Shown: positions 44,016 through 52,323 of the stretch, one piece after another | Layout of the letters: the number at the start of each line of letters is the position of its first letter | Numbering within the stretch: position 1 is the first letter of the stretch | Assembly (NCBI GenBank): GCA_910584545.1 | Contig: CAJUBC010000007.1 | Location: 1-60,120 of the forward strand | Length of the DNA: 60,120 bases | Direction: 5' to 3' | Origin: an uncultured Muribaculaceae bacterium | GTDB lineage: Bacteria > Bacteroidota > Bacteroidia > Bacteroidales > Muribaculaceae | Made by a program: the position numbers and the translations under genes | The notes under the pieces: model-generated | Databases searched by the model: none | What the model was told of the DNA's origin: nothing | Seen by the model: only the letters and a program-made list of their open reading frames with translations

Positions 44016-44239
44016 CAACCATAGTTTCAACCTCGCAAATGATGCTACGCGGCTTCCATACACCACAGAAGTCGCTTCTTATTGTACGCCATTTTATTGC
44101 GAAGACAAAGACCTTGACGAATTTTTTGCAAGAGATGCCTTTTTGTACAACATAAGAGGAAGAACGTAATTTTCTTAATTTAAAGAATAATGAGCCACTT
44201 GAAACCCGCTTTATGTTCTTTGATTTAAAACTCAAATAA
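44008..44239 (+). pseudogene. GNAT acetyltransferase (toxin-like) with internal deletion
   Basis: The ATG at 44008 opens a frame with YCTPFYCEDKDLDEFFARDA, the N-terminal block of Bacteroidales GNAT toxins, which stops at 44169 after 53 residues. From 44186 in another frame follows NNEPLETRFMFFDLKLK, a good match to the C-terminal end of such enzymes (…TRxMYxDL), stopping at 44239. The middle, with the acetyl-CoA site, is missing. It is therefore a pseudogene with an internal deletion and a frameshift. The antitoxin-like gene before it is intact. Confidence 0.65.
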
Positions 44240-44360
44240 GGTTCAGGTAAGCAACGTGCGATTGGTTCAACAATCGCGAACAGAACCACACAAAATCATA
44301 CATTCCGAATAAAATTAGACAAAATATCAGTAACGCTTCAGCATTTTGATGCATGGTGAA

Positions 44361-44413
44361 TAAAATAAAGCGTATTGAAATCAGTATTTAATTTACTGAT
44401 ATTCAATACGCTT
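44361..44413 (-). terminator. Terminator of tRNA-Gly
   Basis: Minus strand: arms AAGCGTATTGAATATCAGTA and TACTGATTTCAATACGCTT, with one bulge, around a 7-nt loop, followed by TATTTTATTC. It starts 5 nt after the tRNA 3' end. Confidence 0.8.
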
Positions 44414-44418
44414 AATCT

Positions 44419-44494
44419 TGGAGCGATAGGCGAGGCTCGAACTCGTGACCCTCAGCTTGGGAAGCTGATGCTCTACCAACTGAGCTACTATCGC
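44419..44494 (-). tRNA. tRNA-Gly (anticodon CCC)
   Basis: 76 nt including an encoded CCA. Acceptor GCGATAG/CTATCGC (7 bp), D-arm AGCTC...GAGC, anticodon stem TCAGC/GCTGA with loop TTCCCAA (anticodon CCC, reading GGG), and T-arm with TTCGAGC. Discriminator T. It sits between a decayed toxin-antitoxin pair and a secreted protein gene. Confidence 0.93.
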
Positions 44495-44720
44495 AATAGA
44501 TTTGACAAGGAAGATCTTTCAGTGAAAAAACTCTTCGAGGATTATCATCCATGGCATCTGCCTTCCTTGTCTTGCAAAATTACATGTTTTTTTGCAATTA
44601 TCCAACTTTTTCTTTCCTATTTCTAAAATTCCGAATATTCCGAGTTATGATCTGCATCGAAACTCCATCCTTGCGGAGTCGAGACAATCGGACAAGTCGC
44701 TCGTTTATATTACGGTTTCG

Positions 44721-45329
44721 TTATCTGACAATAGTCTTTTTACCATCGACCACGTATATGCCGGCAGGAAGATTGTCTACGGATTCACCTACTCTCATGC
44801 CGTAGATATCGTACACTTCTCTGACTTTGTTTCTACCCCCGCTTATCTCGCCTACGCCCGATTCACTGTTATTCAGAGTGAATTTAACCTCGAATTCCGG
44901 ATTCGCATGACCCGATACTTTCGGCTGGTCAGATGTCTCGCCGAACCATTCCGCGTCGCCGTAGGTCCCTTGAGGAAATGTTATCGAATACTCGACTCCA
45001 TATTCCAGAGCCTTGGAATCGATTATGACTCCCGACTGATTGGAATAACTGCCATTGGCATTTGCACGGAATGATGCCCGCACCACATTGTTGTCCGCAT
45101 CTCTCAGATTTAAAGACAAAATTTTAAACCAATCGGAATACACCGCCTCGGCAAACGTAAACAAAACGTCCACCGATGTTATGACGTCATTTTCAGCCGA
45201 ATGGGAATACTCAGTCTCGACAGGGCTGAAGTCGTAAACGACATTAGTTTCGGAATCCGAGCCATCGGAAGCCGATGCATGTAACGATATCAGCGCGAAT
45301 GCACAAAGAGAGATAAACTTAAGTCTCAT
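44721..45329 (-). CDS. Small secreted protein with T9SS-type tail
   Basis: 202 residues, unrecognised core. Signal peptide of about 20 (ends LHASAS). Residues 30-150 form a beta-sandwich-like stretch (NVVYDFSPVETEYS, EFEVKFTLNN). The C-terminal 35 residues (VREVYDIYGMRVG and LPAGIYVVDGKKTIVR) are a T9SS-type sorting tail related to that of the LRR protein. Own strong promoter at 45388-45419. Function cannot be inferred. Confidence 0.7.
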   Translation of the reverse strand: MRLKFISLCAFALISLHASASDGSDSETNVVYDFSPVETEYSHSAENDVITSVDVLFTFAEAVYSDWFKILSLNLRDADNNVVRASFRANANGSYSNQSGVIIDSKALEYGVEYSITFPQGTYGDAEWFGETSDQPKVSGHANPEFEVKFTLNNSESGVGEISGGRNKVREVYDIYGMRVGESVDNLPAGIYVVDGKKTIVR

Positions 45330-45387
45330 GATGTACTGTAAGGTGGTTTTGATGAATACTTTTATTTTACGGTCTGTTAATCGGATG

Positions 45388-45419
45388 CAAAATTAGCATC
45401 TTTTGATATATCTTGCAAA
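45388..45419 (-). promoter_or_regulatory. Promoter of the small secreted protein
   Basis: Minus strand: TTTG (45416-45419), 20-nt spacer, TAATTTTG (45388-45395). Leader of about 55 nt. Confidence 0.75.
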
Positions 45420-45458
45420 TATTCTGGATAATTTGTCGGAGGACATGAGGGAGGGTAT

Positions 45459-46475
45459 TTACGGCATCGGGTTACTTACTGCCTCAGGTTCAATCCTGTC
45501 GCCCGGATTATATGCATGCATGGCCCGGAGTCCGAGGATGTCATGCAGGTATCGGGGATGCAGCGAGTAGCCGGGACGCACGCAGCGCACATTGGCCTCG
45601 GTGAATGCCTCCCCTTCGGCAATAGGAGCGCCGACATACAGGGAGCGCCCCCACTTACGGCCATCGGCTTTGTCGCCTCTGTCGAAATCCACCGTACCCA
45701 TCGCACTCTCGGCAAGCCGAACGTCACGAACCATCGCCGCAAACTCATCGCGGTCCAGCGAGAACGCCGCGTCCGGCCCCCCTATCGAACGGTCCAGTAT
45801 GAAATGTTTCTCAATCATCACCGCTCCAAGCGCAACCGATGTCACCGGTACTATGCTGCCCGGTGAATGATCCGAGAGCCCCACCTTTACGCCATACCGC
45901 TCACGCATGGCGGGAATCATTGCCAGATTCGCTTCGGAAATATCGGCAGGATAGGCGGATGTGCATTTGAGCAACGTCACATCCTCGTTGCCCTCTCTCC
46001 TGCAGGCGTCGATAGCCTCGAAAATCTCGCGATCCGTAGCGATGCCGGTTGAAATCACCATAGGTTTACCTTTCGAGGCCGCATAGCGTATCAGTTCAAG
46101 ATCCATAACCTCGAACGACGCGATCTTGTAGATAGGATTGTCCAATCGCTCGAGAAGATCGACAGCCTCCCGGTCGAACGGCGTCGAAAAACATTCCATG
46201 CCGAGGCTCCGCGCCAGCTCGAACAGTTCCTCATGCCATTCGTAGGGAGTGTTGGCCTCCTCATACAGGTCATGGAGATACCGACCGTCCCACAGCCCTC
46301 CCTTCAGCAGGAAATCATCCGCCCGGACATCGAGCGTAAGACTGTCGGCGGTGTAGGTCTGCAGCTTCACCGCATCGGCGCCGCACTCCGCCATGGCGCG
46401 GATTGACTCCCGCGCAATCTCCAGACTATGATTATGGTTCGCCGAAAGTTCGGCAACTATCATGCACTTCTTCAT
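45459..46475 (-). CDS. pseI: Pseudaminic acid synthase PseI (NeuB family)
   Basis: Condenses 6-deoxy-2,4-diacetamido altrose with phosphoenolpyruvate to form pseudaminic acid. 338 residues: NeuB TIM barrel (AELSANHNHSLEIARE, ADAVKLQTYTADSL, STPFD, IYKIASFEV, STGIA, CTSAYPA, GLSDHSPGS) and a C-terminal SAF antifreeze-like domain (about 275-335). Assigned as PseI, not NeuB, because pseB, pseC, pseF and pseG are its neighbours and ADDFLLKGGLWDGRYLHDLY is the Pse-type segment. Last gene of the operon, 3 nt after pseG. Confidence 0.9.
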   Translation of the reverse strand: MKKCMIVAELSANHNHSLEIARESIRAMAECGADAVKLQTYTADSLTLDVRADDFLLKGGLWDGRYLHDLYEEANTPYEWHEELFELARSLGMECFSTPFDREAVDLLERLDNPIYKIASFEVMDLELIRYAASKGKPMVISTGIATDREIFEAIDACRREGNEDVTLLKCTSAYPADISEANLAMIPAMRERYGVKVGLSDHSPGSIVPVTSVALGAVMIEKHFILDRSIGGPDAAFSLDRDEFAAMVRDVRLAESAMGTVDFDRGDKADGRKWGRSLYVGAPIAEGEAFTEANVRCVRPGYSLHPRYLHDILGLRAMHAYNPGDRIEPEAVSNPMP

Positions 46476-46478
46476 ATC

Positions 46479-47480
46479 TCACAGATTCCTGAAAAAATCT
46501 ATTATCCTCCTTCTCCCCTTTTGAAAATCGAACTCCGGCACCTTGCGCTCCGGCAGACTTTCCACCGCGTGACACATTCTTTCGGCAAGCAGGTCGGTGC
46601 TGTCATGCAGTGACCCCAACGGAGCGAACCATCCCCTCCTGACACCCTCGGCATAGAATTCCTCCTGATTATCTACGAAATGACCGGCAGCCACCGGCAG
46701 TTGCCGGGAGAAAGCCTCGACACAGACAGTACTCGCGGGGAATATGCCCATATCGGCACCGTCAAGCAAGTCCCTCACCCCTTCGGCCGATACACGACGA
46801 TGGACCTTCACCGATGGCATGCCTTCAGCCGAAACCTGCACCGTGTCTCCCGCTATCACATCGATCATCGCGTCAGGAAGCACCTCCGCAATCACACCGA
46901 GCATCTTGTCAGTAAGCCCGAACGGATCGGCTCCACCCAACGCCATGACAATTCGCAGCGGATTACCCTCATCCCCGCGCCGGCGGCAGACCGGTGCGAG
47001 AAACGGTTCCCTGAGGAATGACCATTCTATGCCTGAATAAAACTGCGTATGAGGAGCAAGCGAGAAGATATCTCTTGACAACGGGAGAAACGTCATCACG
47101 GCATCAGCCGTGAAATGACGGTCATGCACGTCGTCGATACAGACGAGCCGGCGGCATCGCGACCGCACGGCATCCTGATACGCTGAATCGTAGTAATAAT
47201 TGTCAAGGACAACGATATCCTCCTGAGAGAGGATATTGAGAAAACGGGAGTCAAACTCATCTCTCTCCCTGAAAGGGAGGTCCAAAACTCCGGCTCCGGC
47301 TTTCTCCGCCTCGGCAAGCTGATAGTCCGACAGTCCGTCACGGTCGGGATTGCGAGAGGCCACAACGCAGTCGAAGTCATCGCGCAGATAGGCGGCGAGG
47401 GCAAGAGTGCGTATGAAATGCCCGAACCCTATGCCACGTCCGGCATCGGCGCGGAGAACCATGCGAGGTCTTCTGCCCAT
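46479..47480 (-). CDS. pseG: UDP-2,4-diacetamido-2,4,6-trideoxy-altropyranose hydrolase PseG
   Basis: Removes UDP before the PseI step. 333 residues from ATG 47480 (MGRRPRMVLRADAGRGIGFGHF), the typical PseG beginning (RADAGxxIGFGHxxR). A longer start at 47522 overlaps the pseFH stop by 17 nt. GT-B-like fold with VVLDNYYYDSAYQD, VMALGGADPFGLTDKML and the C-terminal SAEGVRDLLDGADMGIFPAST block. It lies between pseFH and pseI. Confidence 0.85.
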   Translation of the reverse strand: MGRRPRMVLRADAGRGIGFGHFIRTLALAAYLRDDFDCVVASRNPDRDGLSDYQLAEAEKAGAGVLDLPFRERDEFDSRFLNILSQEDIVVLDNYYYDSAYQDAVRSRCRRLVCIDDVHDRHFTADAVMTFLPLSRDIFSLAPHTQFYSGIEWSFLREPFLAPVCRRRGDEGNPLRIVMALGGADPFGLTDKMLGVIAEVLPDAMIDVIAGDTVQVSAEGMPSVKVHRRVSAEGVRDLLDGADMGIFPASTVCVEAFSRQLPVAAGHFVDNQEEFYAEGVRRGWFAPLGSLHDSTDLLAERMCHAVESLPERKVPEFDFQKGRRRIIDFFRNL

Positions 47481-47505
47481 GTTTCGCTCAGAATCCGCAA
47501 CCGGC

Positions 47506-48711
47506 TTACAATACGAATTCATAATACTGATAGCACTCGTCGCGCCTGACGGGAACAGCTCCCAGCGAAAGCTCGAGGGCGTTCGACGCCTCGTTGTCAA
47601 GCTTCACCTTGGTGACAATCTTGCGCACACCCATCCTTTCAGCGATTTCAGCATAAAGATTCCGAAGAATCCTGCGGGCAAGTCCCTTGCCGCGATACTC
47701 CTCGGCAATCCAGATGCCGCGCTCCATCACTCCGGGAGCGACCCACTCGAAATTGACGCTTCCCTTTACCCTGAAGTCCGCTCCGGCGGGATCATCAGGA
47801 TCAGGCTTGCAATCAAGTATGGCATAATAAGCCTTGTCGTTGTTGCCATCCAGCGAATTGACCCAGAGGAGATGGTCATCTTCCGAGATAATATCCTCAT
47901 TCACCATCTGTCGGCGCACAGAATCGCTGTTGCGGTGCCGAAGCAGCTCCAACTGCATGGCCACTGAGGTCGACAGGTAATTGAGTATCAGCTCATCATC
48001 GTCACAGCAATCGAAATGGTGGGGGAATTCCAACAGTTCGAATTTCATCTCCGCCAATTTCCAGTCGGTAAGCGTGTCGAGGTCCTGCACCTCAAGTTCC
48101 GGAAGCACTATCGGTCGGGTCTTCGGTCCCCAGAGGGAACGGTCGCGCCTCAGTGACTCCACGGTACAGAGATAGAACTGACCCGCGTCATGATAGGTGG
48201 GTTCAAGGTCCTGCGACCTGGCAGATGCATACTCCGGGAAACGCATGCGCACCATTCCGTCGGAGCAGACGCGCAGCCCGCGCTGGACAGGATAGGAATA
48301 CTCCACGCATGTGAACGCGCTCTCGCATTCCCCCGACTCAAGCAGGCTGCAAGCCTCGCGCAACCGATATCCCCGGATAAAGGGGGCCGTGGCATATATA
48401 CAGGCGATCGCATCGAACCGGCGGCCTCGACGCTCATATTCATCCAACACCTCGAGCAGAACATCCGCAGTGGTGGCATAGTCGTCGGCAGCCTTGGCCG
48501 AACGCATGAACGGCACTTCCGCGCCAAATTCGCGGGCTACCTCGGCAATCTCCTCCGAATCGGTGGATACCATAACCTCGTCGAAGCAACGGGAGCGCAA
48601 TGCAGCCCCTATCGAATAGGAAATCACCGGTTTTCCGCAGAAGTCCTTGATATTCTTCTTGGGAATTCGCTTGCTGCCTCCCCGGGCAGGAATTATGGCC
48701 AGTATATTCAT
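47506..48711 (-). CDS. CMP-pseudaminic acid cytidylyltransferase fused to PseH-type N-acetyltransferase
   Basis: 401 residues with two domains. Residues 1-230 are PseF-like: IIPARGGSKRIPKKNIK, GKPVISYSI, STDSEEIAEVA, and YHDAGQFYL. Residues 240-401 are GNAT-type: a beta region with KAYYAILDCKPD and FRVKGSVNFEWVAPG, then RGIWIAEEYRGKGLARRIL (acetyl-CoA loop) and VKLDNEASNALELSLGAVPV; this fits PseH, which acetylates the 4-amino group. Elsewhere PseF and PseH are usually separate genes. Its 4-nt overlap with pseC suggests coupled translation. No stop or frameshift separates the halves. Confidence 0.85.
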   Translation of the reverse strand: MNILAIIPARGGSKRIPKKNIKDFCGKPVISYSIGAALRSRCFDEVMVSTDSEEIAEVAREFGAEVPFMRSAKAADDYATTADVLLEVLDEYERRGRRFDAIACIYATAPFIRGYRLREACSLLESGECESAFTCVEYSYPVQRGLRVCSDGMVRMRFPEYASARSQDLEPTYHDAGQFYLCTVESLRRDRSLWGPKTRPIVLPELEVQDLDTLTDWKLAEMKFELLEFPHHFDCCDDDELILNYLSTSVAMQLELLRHRNSDSVRRQMVNEDIISEDDHLLWVNSLDGNNDKAYYAILDCKPDPDDPAGADFRVKGSVNFEWVAPGVMERGIWIAEEYRGKGLARRILRNLYAEIAERMGVRKIVTKVKLDNEASNALELSLGAVPVRRDECYQYYEFVL

Positions 48712-49877
48712 CTTTGCTCCATAAATTCGAGAACCTTCTCGATCACATAGTCCTGCTCGCCGTCGGTAAGTGCGGGGTACATCGGCAGACTCAGGCAGTG
48801 GCGGTAATAATCCTCCACCATGGGGAGGTCTCCCTCCTTGTTTCCCAATTTCTTGTAATATGGCATGAGGTGAACCGGTGCGTAATGCACCTGCGCCATC
48901 ACCCTGTTGGCGCGCAGATAATCGTACAGGCCCTTGCGGTCCGGCACCTGAATCACATACAGATGGAAAGCATGATAGATGTCCCCGGCACGGAAAGGAG
49001 TCTTTATGTCGGGATGCGCGGCAAACGCCTCGTCATAGCGCCGGGCTATCTCCTGACGTCGCGCCAGACCTTCGTCGGCACGGGTTAGCTGCGAGAGGCC
49101 GAGGGCGGCCTGTATGTCGGTGAGACGGTAATTGAAACCGAGTTCCTGCATCTCGTAGTACCAGCCGCCGTCGTTGTGCTCCAGCCGCGCCGGGTCGTGC
49201 GTGATGCCATGGGTGCGGTAGAGGCGCAGACGTTCGAGCAGTTCCGGACTGTCGGTGGTTACCATACCTCCCTCTCCCGTCGCGATATGCTTCACGGGAT
49301 GGAAGGAGAACACCGAGCAGTCGGCCCATTTGCCGTTGCCGCTGCGCTGGCGCGAGCCGTCGGAAGCGGTGAACCATGCGCCGGGCGCATGGCATGCGTC
49401 CTCGATGATCCACAGCCCGTAGCGGTCCGCTATCTTGCGGAAGCGCTCCAGGTTGTGCGGATAGCCGGCGAAGTCCACGATCACTATTCCGGAGAAAGTA
49501 CCTGCGGGATTCTCTTCCAGAATTCTCTCCAGTTTCTTCTCGTCCATGAGATAAGTGTCTGGATCGATGTCGCAGAATGTCACGTCGCCTCCGCAGTAGC
49601 GGATGCAGTTGGCCGATGCCGCGAATGTCATTGGGGTAACAATCACGCGAGTGCCGGGACCTACGCCGAGAGCCTTGGCCGCGATGTGCAGACCGGAGGT
49701 GGCGTTGTTCACCGCCACGCCGTAGCGGGCGCCTACATAACCGGCGAATTTCTCCTCGAACTCCCTGAGCCGAGGTCCCTGCGTCAGGAAGTCGCTGCGC
49801 AGCGCCTCGCCCACCGCCGCCACATCGGCGTCGGTGATGGTCTGGCGACCATACGGAATATCGTGGTCTATTGTCAT
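48708..49877 (-). CDS. pseC: PLP-dependent aminotransferase PseC
   Basis: DegT/DnrJ/EryC1-type enzyme making UDP-4-amino-4,6-dideoxy-N-acetyl-beta-L-altrosamine. 389 residues from ATG 49877 (MTIDHDIPYGRQTITDAD), which overlaps the pseB stop by 4 nt (ATGA). PLP lysine in SFHPVKHIATGEGG, ATSGLHIAAKALGV phosphate block, IIEDACHAPG aspartate. Longer frames begin over pseB. Second gene of the operon. Confidence 0.92.
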   Translation of the reverse strand: MTIDHDIPYGRQTITDADVAAVGEALRSDFLTQGPRLREFEEKFAGYVGARYGVAVNNATSGLHIAAKALGVGPGTRVIVTPMTFAASANCIRYCGGDVTFCDIDPDTYLMDEKKLERILEENPAGTFSGIVIVDFAGYPHNLERFRKIADRYGLWIIEDACHAPGAWFTASDGSRQRSGNGKWADCSVFSFHPVKHIATGEGGMVTTDSPELLERLRLYRTHGITHDPARLEHNDGGWYYEMQELGFNYRLTDIQAALGLSQLTRADEGLARRQEIARRYDEAFAAHPDIKTPFRAGDIYHAFHLYVIQVPDRKGLYDYLRANRVMAQVHYAPVHLMPYYKKLGNKEGDLPMVEDYYRHCLSLPMYPALTDGEQDYVIEKVLEFMEQR

Positions 49878-50896
49878 TTCACTTCGAAATTGGGGTCGAC
49901 GAATTCCTTGATCTTGGCGCGCATGGTCTCCACGGTCTCCCATTCGCTGTTCTTGTCGGAACTGTAATGGAATCCGTCGGGCACGGGCACGCCGCCATGA
50001 TGACGGATATAGTCCTCGCGGGTATGCTGGAAAGATACCGAAGGCAGGATTGCGTAATACTGGCCTATGTCGATTGTGTTGAGGGCATCGGTCGGGGTGA
50101 TCATCTCCTCATGCAGTTTCTCGCCGGGACGTATGCCCACCTCCACCTGCGGTATGCCGGGGGCGATGGCCGTGGCCACGTCCTTGATGTGGTACGACGG
50201 AATCTTCGGGATGAAGATCTCGCCGCCGAGATGATGCTCGATGGCCCAGAGCACAAGGTCTACACCGGCCTGCAGCGAGATGTTGAAGCGCGTCATGCGC
50301 ATGTCGGTGATTGGGATGCTCTCCGCGCCGCTGTCGCGCTTGCTGATGAAGAAGGGGATCACGCTGCCGCGCGAACCCATCACGTTGCCGTAGCGCACCA
50401 CGGAGAAGCGTACAGGGCGGTCACCCTTGATATTGTTGGCGGCGGTGAAGAGTTTGTCGCTCGTCAGCTTGGTGGCTCCGTAAAGATTGATCGGGGCGCA
50501 CGCCTTGTCGGTGGAGAGCGCCACCACATGCCTGACTCCGGTCTCGAGCGCGGCGTTTATCACGTTCTGCGCTCCGTTGACGTTGGTCTTGATGCACTCC
50601 TCCGGGTTGTACTCGGCTGTGTCCACCTGCTTGATGGCGGCGGCGTGGATGATTACGTCGATGCCCTGGCAGGCGCGCTTCAGGCGCTCGCCGTCGCGGA
50701 CATCCCCTATGAAGAACCGCAGCTGCGGATACTTGTCGTGAGGATATTTCTGCTTGAGTTCGAACTGTTTGAGCTCATCGCGGGAATAGATCACTATGCG
50801 CTTCACCCGCGGATAGCGGCGAAGTATGGTCTCAACAAACTTTTTTCCGAACGAACCGGTTCCACCGGTGATCAGTACAGATTTATCGTTCAACAC
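49874..50896 (-). CDS. pseB: UDP-N-acetylglucosamine 4,6-dehydratase (inverting) PseB
   Basis: First step of pseudaminic acid synthesis. 340 residues; NAD(P) motif TGGTGSFGKKF (about 11-21), STDKACAPINLYGATK with the YxxxK pair, and RYGNVMGSRGSVIPFF. Typical length. First gene of the pse operon. A nested hairpin at 50913-50962 lies in its upstream region, and no standard promoter was recognised. Confidence 0.93.
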   Translation of the reverse strand: MLNDKSVLITGGTGSFGKKFVETILRRYPRVKRIVIYSRDELKQFELKQKYPHDKYPQLRFFIGDVRDGERLKRACQGIDVIIHAAAIKQVDTAEYNPEECIKTNVNGAQNVINAALETGVRHVVALSTDKACAPINLYGATKLTSDKLFTAANNIKGDRPVRFSVVRYGNVMGSRGSVIPFFISKRDSGAESIPITDMRMTRFNISLQAGVDLVLWAIEHHLGGEIFIPKIPSYHIKDVATAIAPGIPQVEVGIRPGEKLHEEMITPTDALNTIDIGQYYAILPSVSFQHTREDYIRHHGGVPVPDGFHYSSDKNSEWETVETMRAKIKEFVDPNFEVK

Positions 50897-50912
50897 TGTT
50901 TTATACTTGTTA

Positions 50913-50962
50913 ATCAGGTTCCGCTTATATTGCGGCCTGAAGGTTATATTGTTAAACCTGAT
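50913..50962. other. Nested inverted repeat upstream of pseB
   Basis: ATCAGGTT (50913-50920) with AACCTGAT (50955-50962), and an inner CCGC/GCGG (50921-50935). It lies between the end of the GYF gene and pseB. It might be a weak terminator for the GYF genes or an RNA structure in the pse leader. Confidence 0.35.
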
Positions 50963-50977
50963 AATATGTATTTTGGT

Positions 50978-51598
50978 TCACATCACTTTGTGAACCATGA
51001 AGGCATAGAGGATCATGCCGAGGAAGAATGTAATCCCGGCCCACATCTTGGCGGCGCGGGCATAGTCGTGGGCGAGAATCCTGCGGTCCTCGCGTTCCTC
51101 GTCGGTGTAGAGACGGCGCGATGACTTCGACTCGCTTCTGCGGGCCTCCTCCCAGGCCTGACGGCTCTTGATGGAGTAGTAGATGGCCACGAAGCCCGTG
51201 AAGGGGAAGCAGAACAGGGTAAGCAGGATGGAGACCACCAGCATCGATGTGGGCGGAACAGAGGTATCCACCGGTTCCTCGGGCAGCATCTCGGGGATGT
51301 CGCCGTCGCGGCCTACGATTCCGGTGAAGCGCATCGGAAAACCGCCGTTGCCGTCGCTGTCGGGCTGACTTTCCGGCACCCGCTGCGGCACCTCGGCAGC
51401 CGGGGCCGAGGAGGGATGCATCAGGTCGAAGATCCGCTGTCGGTAGAAACGGCAGATGTCAGCCACGTCGGATGCGGGCTGCCAGTCGGCCATCCCCTTG
51501 CACCACACATAGGTATCGGGGGTGACACCGGCCTCCGAAAGCTGTGACAGCTCGAAGGGACCGCGCTGCTCGCCGTCGATCATTGCAAAATATCGCAT
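50978..51598 (-). CDS. GYF_2 domain membrane protein A
   Basis: 206 residues. GYF_2 module at about 1-45 (MRYFAMIDGEQRGPFELSQL, ADWQPASDV), a Pro/Ser/acidic linker (about 60-115), two transmembrane helices (about 117-140 and 185-203) with a charged loop between them (SESKSSRRLYTDEER). The helix pair resembles CD225/dispanin-type proteins. Function unknown. It follows gene B after 4 nt. Confidence 0.7.
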   Translation of the reverse strand: MRYFAMIDGEQRGPFELSQLSEAGVTPDTYVWCKGMADWQPASDVADICRFYRQRIFDLMHPSSAPAAEVPQRVPESQPDSDGNGGFPMRFTGIVGRDGDIPEMLPEEPVDTSVPPTSMLVVSILLTLFCFPFTGFVAIYYSIKSRQAWEEARRSESKSSRRLYTDEEREDRRILAHDYARAAKMWAGITFFLGMILYAFMVHKVM

Positions 51599-51602
51599 CG
51601 GC

Positions 51603-52181
51603 TTACATGTTTGCCATCGATCGGATCATGTTCTGGTAATTCTCCATCAAATCGGATGAATTGAAAATCCAGATGGAGCCGAACAGTCCTATCGCCGCGA
51701 AGACGAAGGCGATGATGGTCATGATCCGGGCGGTGGAGTTGGCCGAATCCCCGGTGGTGAAGTCGCCGTGCTGGTATGCGGTGTTGGCCTTGTTGGCCTG
51801 CACGATACCGATTATGCCGAAAATCATGCCGATACAGCTCAGCATGAACGCCACCACGGTCGCCACAACGGCCCAGGGGAGCCAGTTGGTATGCGGCACC
51901 GGTTCTCCGTAGCGGCTGTCGTCGCGGTAGGGATCCGGAGGAACCGTGCCCTGCTGACGGTCGTGGTACGAGCCGTATGGAGGGTATGCAGAGGGGCCTG
52001 CCGCAGGAGGATTCTCGCGGAAAAGATAGTCAAGTTCAGGCAGTTGTGATGCCGTCACCCAGTTCTGGAGGCCTTCGCGCCATACGTATGTCTCAGGCGT
52101 GAGCCCCTGCGCCTTTAGCGCCTCCGCAGGAAACGGCCCGGCCTGCCGTCCCTCGATAATCATATAATAAAGTGTTGCCAT
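51603..52181 (-). CDS. GYF_2 domain membrane protein B
   Basis: 192 residues. GYF_2 module at about 1-48 (YYMIIEGRQAGPF, QNWVTASQL), a Pro/Tyr/Asp-rich linker (about 57-98), two transmembrane helices (about 102-128 and 152-172). The second half has the CD225-type pattern CIGMIFGIIGIVQANKANTA. Together with gene A it forms a short operon. The promoter at 52186-52216 puts the transcription start at or near the ATG. Confidence 0.7.
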   Translation of the reverse strand: MATLYYMIIEGRQAGPFPAEALKAQGLTPETYVWREGLQNWVTASQLPELDYLFRENPPAAGPSAYPPYGSYHDRQQGTVPPDPYRDDSRYGEPVPHTNWLPWAVVATVVAFMLSCIGMIFGIIGIVQANKANTAYQHGDFTTGDSANSTARIMTIIAFVFAAIGLFGSIWIFNSSDLMENYQNMIRSMANM

Positions 52182-52185
52182 ATCA

Positions 52186-52216
52186 CAAAATTAGCCATTA
52201 TTTCCGAAAAATCAAA
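52186..52216 (-). promoter_or_regulatory. Promoter of the GYF operon (apparently leaderless)
   Basis: Minus strand: TTTG (52213-52216), 19-nt spacer, TAATTTTG (52186-52193). The -7 box ends four bases before the ATG at 52181, so the mRNA would have little or no leader. Confidence 0.75.
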
Positions 52217-52323
52217 ATCCCCGCTTCCATACTATAGAGACACTCGCGACTAATAACCAATATCGTTGCTGTCATCGATGTCTTTTCTATACTTTGAAGG
52301 AACGTACTTCACTAAAGTTTTGT

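Noticed and set aside
44419..44494. tRNA-Gly as an attachment site for an integrated element
   Set aside because: No integrase gene and no repeat of the tRNA 3' end were found in the flanks.
47480..47600. Longer PseG start overlapping pseFH
   Set aside because: The region before 47480 has no PseG similarity; the shorter start gives the typical beginning.
49871..51124. 417-codon open frame antisense to pseB
   Set aside because: Antisense to a well-conserved dehydratase; no known family pattern.
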